From Bacteroidota bacterium (lineage in GTDB: Bacteria > Bacteroidota > Bacteroidia > B-17B0 > Aurantibacillaceae): 25,573 bases of DNA. The stretch is from positions 1-25,573 of the forward strand of contig JANYGR010000305.1 of NCBI GenBank assembly GCA_025359355.1, in the 5' to 3' direction. Below the pieces are notes generated by a model that worked only from the letters and a program-made list of their open reading frames with translations, did not search any database and had not been told where the DNA came from. Position 1 is the first letter of the stretch; the number at the start of each line of letters is the position of its first letter. Below are positions 7,194 through 14,548 of the stretch, piece after piece. A program made the position numbers and the translations under genes.

Positions 7194-9335
7194 CTAGCCT
7201 ATTTTTCGCCACGATTCTTTGGTTTTACTCTGTTTATCGAGTTGTTGAACCAGTATTTGATTTTCGGGTTTTAAAAGTTGTTGATCTTCGTTTAAAATAG
7301 TTTGCGCTGAAGTTCTTGCTAATTGAAGGATTTGTCCATCTAGCGCCAAGTCGGCTATTTTTAAATCTAAAATTCCGCTTTGTTGCGTTCCGTCTAAATC
7401 GCCTGGCCCACGTAGTTTGAGATCTACTTCACTAATTTCAAATCCATCGTTTGTGCGCACCATCGTTTCCATTCGCAGTTTACTATCAGCGCCTAACTTA
7501 TAGGAAGTCATTAAAACACAATAAGATTTATCAGCGCCTCTACCAACTCTGCCACGCAACTGATGGAGTTGCGATAGTCCAAAACGCTCAGCACTTTCAA
7601 TCACCATCACAGATGCATTTGGAATATTAACGCCTACTTCAATAACCGTTGTTGCTACCATAATTTGAGTTTCGCGTTTAATAAAGCGTTGCATTTCAAA
7701 TTCTTTTTCAGCAGATTTTAATTTACCATGCACAATACTAATTTGATATTGAGGTGGCGGAAAGTCATCCAACAGGGCATCGTAGCCATTTTGTAAATTT
7801 TGAAAATCTAATTTTTCACTTTCCTGAATAAGTGGATACACAATATACACTTGTCGGCCCAAGGCGATTTCCTGTTTCATAAAACCAATTAATCGCAAAC
7901 GCTGACTTTCCATAAAGTGCATGGTAGTAATGGGTTTACGGCCTGGCGGTAATTCATCAATCACAGAGGTGTCTAAATCGCCATATAAGGTCATTGCTAA
8001 AGTGCGTGGAATGGGCGTTGCCGTCATAATTAATATATGAGGCGGCTGTATATTTTTTTTGTGAAGCTTAGCGCGTTGCGCAACACCAAAGCGATGTTGT
8101 TCATCAATAACAACCAACCCTAAATTTTTAAACACAACTACATCTTCAATTAAGGCATGTGTACCAATTAAAATATGAATGTCGCCTGTTTCTAATTGTT
8201 GGTGTAATAGGCGTCTTTCCCTTGTTTTAGTGGACCCTGTGAGTAAAGCAACTTTTATTCCGATGGGTTCCAATAAGTGGTGTATAGTTGTAAAATGTTG
8301 CTTGGCTAAAATTTCGGTTGGCGCCATTAAGCAGGATTGAAAACCATTATCGCAAGCTAATAACATAGAGAGTAAAGCCACTAACGTTTTGCCGCTACCC
8401 ACATCGCCTTGCACTAAGCGATTCATTTGTTTGCCAGAACCCATATCTATTCTGATTTCTTTAACTACACGCTTTTGCGCAGAGGTTAATTCAAACGGAA
8501 GATGGTGATTGTAGAAATTTGTAAATATTTCTCCAACTTTAGAAAACACAAAGCCTCTAACCGTTAGTGTTCGAATAGACTGATTACGTAAAAGTTTGAG
8601 TTGTAAAAAAAACAGCTCTTCAAATTTTAAGCGATAGCGGGCTTTATCTAATAATTCTTTTGAATCAGGAAAATGAATTTGCCTCATTGATTCGCATCGA
8701 GAAAGAAAATGAAAGTCTTGAATGACTGATGTAACAAGCGTTTCAGGGATAGATTGCTCAGTTAGTAAGCTGTGTAAATTTCGCTGAGCCCTTCTTATGC
8801 CATCACTATCTAAACTTTTAAATTTTAATTTTTCGGTGCTGTGGTATACTGATTGAAAAGCCGATTGATTAGCTAAAACCAATTCGTTCACAATTTCTAT
8901 ATCAGGATGCGCCATATTAAACCGTCCATTAAACGATGTGGCTTTGCCATACACTATGTATTCGTTATTGGCTTTTAGTTTTTCGTACATCCATTTATAA
9001 CCCTGAAACCACACTAATTCCAATACACCGGAGGCATCTTTAAATTTAGCGACTAACCGTTTGGTTCGTTTATCGCCTATAATTTCTAATTCAATAATAT
9101 GCCCACGCAACTGATAATAAGCGGAATCTTCCGTTACCTCTCTCACGCTCTGAAACTGTGTTTTATCAACGTATCTGAAAGGATAATGCGTAAGAAATTG
9201 CTGATAAGTGTATATCGATAATTCTTTTTGTAATGCTTCAGCACGTTGTGGCCCAATACCTTTGAGGTATTCAATAGGATAATCTAATAAAGAAGTATAT
9301 GGATGCTGATTCACTCTTGTAAAATTACAATTCAT
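7194..9335 (-). CDS. recG: ATP-dependent DNA helicase RecG
   Basis: Superfamily 2 helicase that remodels stalled replication forks and branches Holliday junctions. From the ATG at 9335 it has 713 residues; a longer frame begins with a TTG at 9350 and adds only five residues, so the ATG is preferred. Layout: N-terminal LDYPIEYLKGIGPQRAEAL, the OB-fold wedge (~70-155), Walker A GDVGSGKT (310-317), DEQH box (411-414), motif MTATPIPRTLAMT, VATTVIEVGVNIP, and motif VI QLRGRVGRG, then the RecG C-terminal domain (DGFEISEVDLKLRGPGDL). All helicase motifs look intact. Its upstream region carries the left 29-bp direct repeat and a structured repeat element, which may have displaced or duplicated its promoter. 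Confidence 0.97.
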   Translation of the reverse strand: MNCNFTRVNQHPYTSLLDYPIEYLKGIGPQRAEALQKELSIYTYQQFLTHYPFRYVDKTQFQSVREVTEDSAYYQLRGHIIELEIIGDKRTKRLVAKFKDASGVLELVWFQGYKWMYEKLKANNEYIVYGKATSFNGRFNMAHPDIEIVNELVLANQSAFQSVYHSTEKLKFKSLDSDGIRRAQRNLHSLLTEQSIPETLVTSVIQDFHFLSRCESMRQIHFPDSKELLDKARYRLKFEELFFLQLKLLRNQSIRTLTVRGFVFSKVGEIFTNFYNHHLPFELTSAQKRVVKEIRIDMGSGKQMNRLVQGDVGSGKTLVALLSMLLACDNGFQSCLMAPTEILAKQHFTTIHHLLEPIGIKVALLTGSTKTRERRLLHQQLETGDIHILIGTHALIEDVVVFKNLGLVVIDEQHRFGVAQRAKLHKKNIQPPHILIMTATPIPRTLAMTLYGDLDTSVIDELPPGRKPITTMHFMESQRLRLIGFMKQEIALGRQVYIVYPLIQESEKLDFQNLQNGYDALLDDFPPPQYQISIVHGKLKSAEKEFEMQRFIKRETQIMVATTVIEVGVNIPNASVMVIESAERFGLSQLHQLRGRVGRGADKSYCVLMTSYKLGADSKLRMETMVRTNDGFEISEVDLKLRGPGDLDGTQQSGILDLKIADLALDGQILQLARTSAQTILNEDQQLLKPENQILVQQLDKQSKTKESWRKIG

Positions 9336-9361
9336 TGGGCGCTTATACAATTTATGAGCTG

Positions 9362-9390
9362 TGATTTATAAACACTCCGTTCTAAATAAA
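9362..9390. repeat. 29-bp direct repeat, recG-proximal copy
   Basis: The sequence TGATTTATAAACACTCCGTT followed by CTAAATAAA recurs at 9661-9689 with one mismatch (G/A), 299 bases away. An AGCT just upstream is shared too, with a one-base gap. The copy lies 26 bases upstream of the recG start codon. Confidence 0.9.
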
Positions 9391-9477
9391 AACTAATTAG
9401 TCGCTTTTTAAAACTATTTAACGTGCAAAGCAGATTGTATTTTAAGAAATTGTTGAATAAAACAAGAGCGTAGGATT

Positions 9478-9589
9478 GTCAAAAATGCGAGCAGACTAGA
9501 GGTGAAACGAGAATTCAAGATTTTAGTGTAGCGATAGCGGAACGTGAAAATCTTAGAATTCCGTGAGGAGCGTGGAGCATATTTTTGAC
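9478..9589. repeat. Nested inverted-repeat element
   Basis: The outer arms GTCAAAAATGC (9478-9488) and GCATATTTTTGAC (9577-9589) enclose inner arms 9511-9525 and 9547-9561, which pair as GAATTC plus AAGATTTT with one bulged base. The whole could fold as a long interrupted hairpin. It lies between the 29-bp direct repeats in a ~420-base stretch with no convincing gene. The appearance is of a non-coding interspersed repeat or a small non-autonomous element. Confidence 0.65.
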
Positions 9590-9599
9590 TTGATTTTTG

Positions 9600-9625
9600 T
9601 TTCTTTTTGATCAAGCAAAAAGAAA
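9600..9625. repeat. Perfect 10-bp hairpin inside the repeat region
   Basis: TTTCTTTTTG (9600-9609) and CAAAAAGAAA (9616-9625) pair perfectly around ATCAAG. It probably belongs to the same repeat element as 9478-9589. A terminator role is less likely, because no gene ends here. Confidence 0.6.
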
Positions 9626-9660
9626 ATAAAAAAATATTCCACTAAATGTATATTGTAGCT

Positions 9661-9689
9661 TGATTTATAAACACTCCATTCTAAATAAA
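9661..9689. repeat. 29-bp direct repeat, distal copy
   Basis: Matches 9362-9390 in 28 of 29 positions, same orientation. The interval between the copies (9391-9660) contains the inverted element, so the pair could be a large duplication made on insertion, or the ends of a tandem duplication. Confidence 0.9.
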
Positions 9690-9757
9690 TATAAAAACCA
9701 ACTTACATTCTAACTACAGAACTCCTTACTTTTATCAAGTAATTCATCATTTACCAA

Positions 9758-10429
9758 GTGTTTAAAAAAGTAGGTCTCATCATATTTATTCTGTGTCGTT
9801 TAACAGTAAACGCGCAGTTTTTAGATACCATAAAATCAATCACTCATAAAAGACCCGTAATTGACGCTCGAATAGAAACACGGAATTCTTTTTTTGAAAA
9901 TGGAAGAGCGAAAGTAACGGGAGTAAGGTTAGGATTAATTTTCCAGAAAAAATTAAGAGTAGGAGTCGGTTATAGTTGGTTGAGTTCCGATGTTTACCAA
10001 AAAAAAGCAATTACTAATTATTTAGGAAACAAAGACTCAGCTAATAATTATTTGAAATTTGGATACATTGCTTTTTATACTGATTTCGTATTTTATAAAA
10101 CAAAACGCTGGCAAGTGAGTGTTCCATTGCAATGGGGCGCTGGCCTTACTTGGTTTACATATAATAATGGCCTTCAAGATATAGCATCTTCAAAAGATTA
10201 TCTGTTATTATACGAGCCAGGAATTTCAGTACAATTTAAAATTTTCAGATGGTGTGGTTTAGGTACTGATATAGCATATCGATTCACTTTACAGAACAAT
10301 CGAGAGCTTCGTAATAAGTTAAATTCGCCAACGTATGGATTTAAATTTTTAATATGGTTTGATCAGTTGTATTATTTAGGATTCCCAAAATCTAAACTCA
10401 CTAAAAAATACGGTCCTTCTGATTGGTAG
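9758..10429 (+). CDS. Probable outer-membrane beta-barrel protein of unknown function
   Basis: 223 residues with a GTG start at 9758, chosen because it opens a signal peptide (MFKKVGLIIFILCRLTVNA, cleavage before Q20). The mature part alternates hydrophobic and polar residues with many aromatic residues (RVGVGYSWLSSDVYQ, KFGYIAFYTDFVFY, WQVSVPLQWGAGLTWF, YGFKFLIWFDQLYYLGF), as expected of a small barrel. No named family is recognised. A TACTTTTA box (9727-9734) lies 23 bases upstream of the start, without a clear -33 partner. It converges with hxlR. Confidence 0.7.
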   Translation: MFKKVGLIIFILCRLTVNAQFLDTIKSITHKRPVIDARIETRNSFFENGRAKVTGVRLGLIFQKKLRVGVGYSWLSSDVYQKKAITNYLGNKDSANNYLKFGYIAFYTDFVFYKTKRWQVSVPLQWGAGLTWFTYNNGLQDIASSKDYLLLYEPGISVQFKIFRWCGLGTDIAYRFTLQNNRELRNKLNSPTYGFKFLIWFDQLYYLGFPKSKLTKKYGPSDW

Positions 10430-10455
10430 TGTTTATTAGTATTTACAAGCAAGAT

Positions 10456-10486
10456 AATAGTATTGAAATAAAATTTCAATACTATT
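10456..10486. terminator. Bidirectional hairpin between convergent genes
   Basis: Perfect 14-bp stem AATAGTATTGAAAT (10456-10469) / ATTTCAATACTATT (10473-10486) with a 3-nt loop. It spans the end of hxlR (stop at 10482-10484) and follows the barrel gene by 26 bases. It probably ends transcripts from both sides, although the T-tracts are poor. Confidence 0.6.
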
Positions 10487-10844
10487 TACCAGTAATTTTT
10501 TTGCGATGTAATTTACCCCAACAGCCTAATTCAGAAATTACTCTTTCAAGCGATTTTCCATGGGGTGTGATTGAATACTCTACGATAGGTGGGAAATCAT
10601 CATAAACTGTTCGTTTGATTAATAGATTCAATTCTAATTCCTTTAATTCTTTAGATAACATTTTATCGGTAATACCATTTATTTGAGCACTCATTTCTTT
10701 AAATCGTTTGTTGCCAAAGGATAATGAAATAATAATGGGGATTTTCCATTTTCCACTTAAAATATCTAAGGCATCTCTAACAGGAAGCAACATGGCTGTA
10801 CATTCCGACGGTTTGTGTTCAGGAGTTTTTACTGTTTTTGTCAT
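10482..10844 (-). CDS. HxlR-family (DUF24) winged-helix transcriptional regulator
   Basis: 120 residues. The MarR-like winged helix reads PVRDALDILSGKWKIPII, then RFKEMSAQINGITDKMLSKELKELELNLLIKR (recognition helix) and the wing YDDFPPIVEYSITPHG. C15, just before the first helix, is at the place of the redox-sensing cysteine of Bacillus HypR/YodB-type members; a second cysteine, C108, is near the C-terminus. It is divergent from a nitroreductase and a doxX gene, the arrangement typical of quinone- or electrophile-responsive HxlR repressors. The 114-base shared control region contains a 30-bp inverted repeat, a probable operator for itself and the neighbours. Effector and repressor/activator mode are inferred. 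Confidence 0.93.
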   Translation of the reverse strand: MTKTVKTPEHKPSECTAMLLPVRDALDILSGKWKIPIIISLSFGNKRFKEMSAQINGITDKMLSKELKELELNLLIKRTVYDDFPPIVEYSITPHGKSLERVISELGCWGKLHRKKITGK

Positions 10845-10866
10845 TGATTATATCACTTTCATAAAG

Positions 10867-10896
10867 GATAGCACTATACAATAGTATAGTGCTATC
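10867..10896. promoter_or_regulatory. Operator-like inverted repeat between hxlR and the nitroreductase gene
   Basis: Perfect 13-bp arms GATAGCACTATAC (10867-10879) and GTATAGTGCTATC (10884-10896) with a 4-base spacer, plus a stray half site GATAGC at 10902-10907. It falls just downstream of the predicted hxlR start point and upstream of the nitroreductase -7 box, so one dimer could control both promoters. Binding by the HxlR protein is inferred from position. Confidence 0.8.
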
Positions 10897-10906
10897 AAAT
10901 AGATAG

Positions 10907-10937
10907 CAAATATAAGTAAGTTTGTATCGAAAAACAA
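10907..10937 (-). promoter_or_regulatory. Predicted promoter of hxlR
   Basis: On the minus strand, TTG (10937-10935), a 20-base spacer, and TATATTTG (10914-10907), an exact fit to the Bacteroidota pattern TTG-N~20-TAnnTTTG. Transcription would start near 10900, next to the inverted repeat. Confidence 0.65.
10917..10924 (+). promoter_or_regulatory. Predicted -7 box of the nitroreductase-doxX operon
   Basis: TAAGTTTG matches TAnnTTTG exactly, 34 bases before the ATG. No TTG stands at the -33 distance; that position falls on the right arm of the inverted repeat, so bound regulator would cover it. Confidence 0.5.
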
Positions 10938-10958
10938 TAACCTCTTAAAAAAAATATT

Positions 10959-11588
10959 ATGAACTTAATAGAAAAATTAAATTGGCGTTACGCCACGAAA
11001 CGAATGAATGGTCAGGTAGTGCCAAACTCTAGCCTTAATACTATATTAGAAGCGATGCAATTAGCACCTTCCTCTATGGGCTTACAACCTTTTACCTTTA
11101 TCGTAATTAGTAATAAAGAATTACTTCAAAAAATACATGCGCAAGCTTGTCAGCAACCACAAATTTTAGAAGCATCGCATGTTATTGTATTAGCAGCTTG
11201 GAAAAGCATTAGCGAAAAACACATTAATGATTATATCCAAAATATTGCGGATACAAGAGGAGCAACATTGGAAAGTTTAGAAGGATTTAAAAATATGCTT
11301 TTACCTATGACTAAACGCACCGATGAAGAAAACAATAATTGGGCGGCTCGTCAAGCATATATCGCCTTAGGCTTTGGGCTAGTTGCTGCGGCTAACGAAG
11401 GCGTTGATGCTACACCAATGGAAGGTTTTAATCCGGCAGCGATGGATGAATTGTTAGGATTAAAAGAAAAGAACTTAGGAAGTGTAGCTGTAATGCCATT
11501 AGGGTTTAGAAATCCTGAAAGTGACTATTTAGTAAACGCCAAAAAAGTGAGAAGAGATAAAAAAGATTTATTCATAATAATGGATTAA
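10959..11588 (+). CDS. Nitroreductase-family NAD(P)H-dependent oxidoreductase
   Basis: 209 residues, the usual size for an FMN-dependent nitroreductase homodimer. N-terminal signature LNWRYATKRMNG and LAPSSMGLQPFTFIVISN give the FMN phosphate-binding region; AARQAYIALGFGLVAAANEGVDATPMEGFNP is the family's central helix and dimer segment. It would reduce quinones, nitroaromatics or other electrophiles with NAD(P)H in the cytoplasm. It is 15 bases upstream of doxX and divergent from hxlR, which points to an inducible detoxification role (known for the analogous Bacillus loci, inferred here). The start ATG is preceded by an A-rich stretch (CTTAAAAAAAATATT), typical of Bacteroidota. Confidence 0.93.
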   Translation: MNLIEKLNWRYATKRMNGQVVPNSSLNTILEAMQLAPSSMGLQPFTFIVISNKELLQKIHAQACQQPQILEASHVIVLAAWKSISEKHINDYIQNIADTRGATLESLEGFKNMLLPMTKRTDEENNNWAARQAYIALGFGLVAAANEGVDATPMEGFNPAAMDELLGLKEKNLGSVAVMPLGFRNPESDYLVNAKKVRRDKKDLFIIMD

Positions 11589-11603
11589 TTAAATAGAGAA
11601 ACT

Positions 11604-11960
11604 ATGCGAAAAAATAAAATTATTTATTGGACAAGCACAGGCATCCTATCAGCTATGATGTTGTTTAGCGCTATGGGCTATTTTACAAACGAGGACATGA
11701 AAAATGCATTTTCTCATTTGGGATTCCCGAATTATTTTAGAATAGAATTAGGCGCTGCAAAAGCTATTGGGGCATTAGTATTATTAATTCCAATGATTCC
11801 TGTTAAGTTAAAAGAGTTTGCTTATGCTGGCTTTTGTATTGTGTTTATATCAGCTATTATTGCACATTTAGCAAGCGGAGATGCAGTATCGGTTGTAATT
11901 GCACCTGTAGTTATGTTAGGTATTTTATCGGTATCGTACATATACTACTCAAAAAAATAG
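11604..11960 (+). CDS. DoxX-like family membrane protein
   Basis: 118 residues with four predicted membrane helices: ~6-26 (IIYWTSTGILSAMMLFSAMG), ~48-65 (ELGAAKAIGALVLLIPMI), ~70-90 (FAYAGFCIVFISAIIAHLAS) and ~95-115. The GAAKAIGALVLLIP and FAYAGF segments are typical of DoxX-like proteins. It follows the nitroreductase by 15 bases and should be co-transcribed with it. CatD in Bacillus is a DoxX relative under a DUF24 regulator, a useful parallel. Its exact role is not known. Confidence 0.88.
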   Translation: MRKNKIIYWTSTGILSAMMLFSAMGYFTNEDMKNAFSHLGFPNYFRIELGAAKAIGALVLLIPMIPVKLKEFAYAGFCIVFISAIIAHLASGDAVSVVIAPVVMLGILSVSYIYYSKK

Positions 11961-11981
11961 CATAGGATTAATATAATATAT

Positions 11982-12056
11982 AGAAATTATTACAATTATT
12001 TTAGCATCTAGTTATCAAGTACTTAGATTAATTCCGTAAAATAATTTCTTTTTTTT
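11982..12056 (+). terminator. Possible terminator after doxX
   Basis: Distant 10-bp arms AGAAATTATT (11982-11991) and AATAATTTCT (12040-12049) are followed by a run of eight T residues ending at 12056. The 48-base loop makes this weak. The rest of 11961-12132 shows no gene or clear promoter. Confidence 0.3.
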
Positions 12057-12132
12057 GTATTAGGTTAAATCCAAATTTTCATTGGTATCGTAAATAGTTT
12101 TAATAAACCCAAACGAGTATAACTTAAAAACA

Positions 12133-13980
12133 ATGAAAATGAAAAAAAGACAATTACTTTCAAGTGCGCTATTTGCAATGCTTTTCGCATTCAATGCTAA
12201 CGCAAACCATCTAAAAGATAATCTTTTAGTTACGGCTAAATTAAATGGAACGCAAGAGGTTCCATCTGTTACTACAAATGCCCAAGGTGTTGGTAGTTTT
12301 ATGATTAATGCAACGAGAGATACAGTTTGTATTAACATTAGTGTTACTGGATTAAGTGGTGCTATCACAGGTATTCACATACATGATGGAGCTGCGGGCA
12401 TTAATGGAGGGGTTTTTAAAGACTTAACACCTTTCGTTTCAGGAAATAGAATTACTGCAAAACTTACAGGTGCTGATGCTTCTGCTTCCAATATATCAAA
12501 GTTTCTAAGTGGTAAATTTTATGTAAATGTACACACAGTGGCTAATCCAAACGGTGAGATTAGAGGTCAGTTATATCTTGAAACTGATTGGAGTTATTCG
12601 GTCATGATGAATGGAAGTCAAGAAACACCTTCTGTTACAACGACGGCTTATGGTGTAGGTGTATTTAATTTATCTAAAGATTTGTCAAAAATTAAATTTA
12701 ATATCATAACACAAGGATTAAATGGAATGACTTCTGGTGCTCATTTACATTATGGTGCATCTGGAGTATCTGGAGGTGTAGCAGTTGATTTATCTTCTAA
12801 TGTGAATGGAAATGTTATTTCTGGAACTATTGCTAACCCTTCTACTATGTTAATTGATAGTATGATGGCTGGTAGAATCTATTTAAATGTACATAATTCT
12901 GCAAATGCTGGTGGTGAAATTAGAGGGCAATTAATGAATTCTAAACAGTACTTGTATTTTGATGCATCAATTGATGGTTCTCAAGAAGTGCCATCAATTA
13001 CGAATATGGCGAAAGGATCTGCTACTATTAAAATTAATACTACATATGATACATTATGGTATGATGTTGCTATAGACGGTTTAAGTGGAGCAATTACAGG
13101 AGCACATTTTCATAATGCAATGAAAGGTGTTAATGGTGGAGTAGAATTTGATATGTCGCCAGATATTATGGGTAATCGTGTAATGGGTAAAATTACTGGA
13201 GCTACACTAACTACAACACTTATTAATAAATTTTTAAGAGGTGAAATTTATGTTAATTTTCATACTGCAGCAAATCCTGGTGGAGAAGTTCGTGGACAGG
13301 TATATCGTTTAGTGCGAGAAGGCTACACTTATTCAATGAATGGTATGCAAGAAACACCAATGGTTACTACTTCAGCAATGGGTTCGGGAATAGTTTCTAT
13401 CGACCGTGACCAAGATAATGCACACTATATGTTTGTTGCAAGTGGATTAACTTCAGCAGGTGCTCATTTTCACAAAGGGATTATGGGACAATCAGGTGGA
13501 GTACTTTATGATTTATCATCTTATTATATGAATAATGGCGCATTCGGTTATTGGAAAAGTTCTGACAGTTCTCCATTTACATTAGCAAATTCACTTCAAT
13601 TTAGAGGAGATAGCGTGTATGTAAATATTCATACATCAACGAATGCGAACGGAGAAATTAGAGGCCAAGTATTAAATGGTTTCGAATGTTATAATACATC
13701 TTCAACTGGTATTGACGAGCATTCTAATATTTCAGGCTTAAGTTTATCACCTAATCCTACAACCGGAAATGTAACAGTTACATTTAATACTACTAATGTA
13801 AGTATGACAACTATAGTAGTACTAGATGTTTTAGGTAAAGAAATCTATAATCAAACAATGGATGTTACATCTAATTTAAACCATAAAATTATTGATTTAA
13901 GTGCTTTTTCAAACGGTTTATATTTCGTGAAAATAATAAACGGTAATGATCAAGTAATTCAAAAAATTATAAAAAACTAA
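12133..13980 (+). CDS. Secreted protein with four CHRD domains and type IX secretion type A tail
   Basis: 615 residues. Signal peptide MKMKKRQLLSSALFAMLFAFNANA (1-24); the ATG at 12139 would also serve. Four CHRD domains follow, at about 31-148, 151-268, 272-392 and 396-514. Each begins with an L/M-NG-x-QE-x-P or similar strand, has a G-x-H-x-H motif (GIHIH 80-84, GAHLH 202-206, GAHFH 323-327, GAHFH 442-446) and ends VN-x-H...GEIRGQ. The paired and partner histidines could bind metal, but that is inferred. The last ~80 residues (LSLSPNPTTGNVTVTF, IVVLDVLGKEIY, FSNGLYFVKII) form a type A sorting domain, so the protein is exported through the Sec and type IX systems. CHRD function in bacteria is largely unknown. 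A strong terminator follows. Confidence 0.93.
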   Translation: MKMKKRQLLSSALFAMLFAFNANANHLKDNLLVTAKLNGTQEVPSVTTNAQGVGSFMINATRDTVCINISVTGLSGAITGIHIHDGAAGINGGVFKDLTPFVSGNRITAKLTGADASASNISKFLSGKFYVNVHTVANPNGEIRGQLYLETDWSYSVMMNGSQETPSVTTTAYGVGVFNLSKDLSKIKFNIITQGLNGMTSGAHLHYGASGVSGGVAVDLSSNVNGNVISGTIANPSTMLIDSMMAGRIYLNVHNSANAGGEIRGQLMNSKQYLYFDASIDGSQEVPSITNMAKGSATIKINTTYDTLWYDVAIDGLSGAITGAHFHNAMKGVNGGVEFDMSPDIMGNRVMGKITGATLTTTLINKFLRGEIYVNFHTAANPGGEVRGQVYRLVREGYTYSMNGMQETPMVTTSAMGSGIVSIDRDQDNAHYMFVASGLTSAGAHFHKGIMGQSGGVLYDLSSYYMNNGAFGYWKSSDSSPFTLANSLQFRGDSVYVNIHTSTNANGEIRGQVLNGFECYNTSSTGIDEHSNISGLSLSPNPTTGNVTVTFNTTNVSMTTIVVLDVLGKEIYNQTMDVTSNLNHKIIDLSAFSNGLYFVKIINGNDQVIQKIIKN

Positions 13981-13999
13981 TTTGATAATAAAAATTTAA

Positions 14000-14035
14000 A
14001 AAGGGGCGAATACAAGTAAGTATTCGCCCTTTTTT
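14000..14035 (+). terminator. Strong terminator after the CHRD gene
   Basis: GGGCGAATAC (14004-14013) pairs perfectly with GTATTCGCCC (14020-14029); the stem is extended by a G-U pair and A-T pairs, and the second arm runs into six T residues (14030-14035). It begins about 20 bases after the CHRD stop codon. Confidence 0.92.
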
Positions 14036-14063
14036 ATTCTAATTGTAGTTTAAATCTGAGATT

Positions 14064-14456
14064 ATGAAAACGTTTAGTCTATTAAGTATGGTTACCAGTT
14101 GTTTTTTATTAGCTATTATGTTTAGTTGTAAATATGGGAAAGTAAAAGCCCCTGAAGTATTAATAGTAGTTGATGACAGCTGTGCCACTCATCCGTTATA
14201 TTTTCAAAAAGTTAACCCAATCATTACTGATGCATGTGCCTTATCAGGCTGTCATGTAACATCAGGGTATAAAGATTTTTCTAGTTATCAATCTCTAAAA
14301 TCAGAAATAGACACGAAAGGTGTTGCTTATTTTTTATCCAGAATCAGTCCAGGAGGAGGTATGCCTCCATCATATTCGGCTGGTCCAAAAAGTATTTCAG
14401 CTTGTGATTATGCTAAAATTAAAATATGGTTAGAATCGGGTTATCCAAATAATTAA
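14064..14456 (+). CDS. Lipoprotein with c-type cytochrome-like CX4CH motif
   Basis: 130 residues. Lipoprotein signal peptide with the cysteine at C22 (LLAIMFSC). After a short linker comes VNPIITDACALSGCHV, where C58-x4-C63-H64 is a non-standard haem attachment motif, and GGGMPPSY provides a possible axial methionine (M100). C40 and C114 are two further cysteines. The segment ISACDYAKIKIWLESGYPNN is typical of small cytochrome-like domains that Bacteroidota often place in lipoproteins. It may be a periplasmic-facing electron carrier, but haem attachment through CX4CH must be shown; a disulfide-stabilised haem-free domain is the alternative. The gene stands alone between two terminators. Confidence 0.75.
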   Translation: MKTFSLLSMVTSCFLLAIMFSCKYGKVKAPEVLIVVDDSCATHPLYFQKVNPIITDACALSGCHVTSGYKDFSSYQSLKSEIDTKGVAYFLSRISPGGGMPPSYSAGPKSISACDYAKIKIWLESGYPNN

Positions 14457-14463
14457 TAGGTGT

Positions 14464-14484
14464 AATTATTTTTTTAAAATAATT
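14464..14484 (+). terminator. Weak AT-only hairpin after the CX4CH lipoprotein gene
   Basis: AATTATTTT (14464-14472) and AAAATAATT (14476-14484) pair over a 3-nt loop, 7 bases after the stop codon. The absence of G-C pairs and of a following T-run makes it doubtful. Confidence 0.3.
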
Positions 14485-14548
14485 GATTTCTCTAAATCCA
14501 ACCGAAGAATTTTATCGTATATGTATTAAACCTTAAAAAAATAATATC

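Noticed and set aside
9414..9614. 66-residue minus-strand ORF upstream of recG
   Set aside because: It runs through the inverted-repeat element, has no signal, domain or start context, and is best explained as chance coding in repeat DNA.
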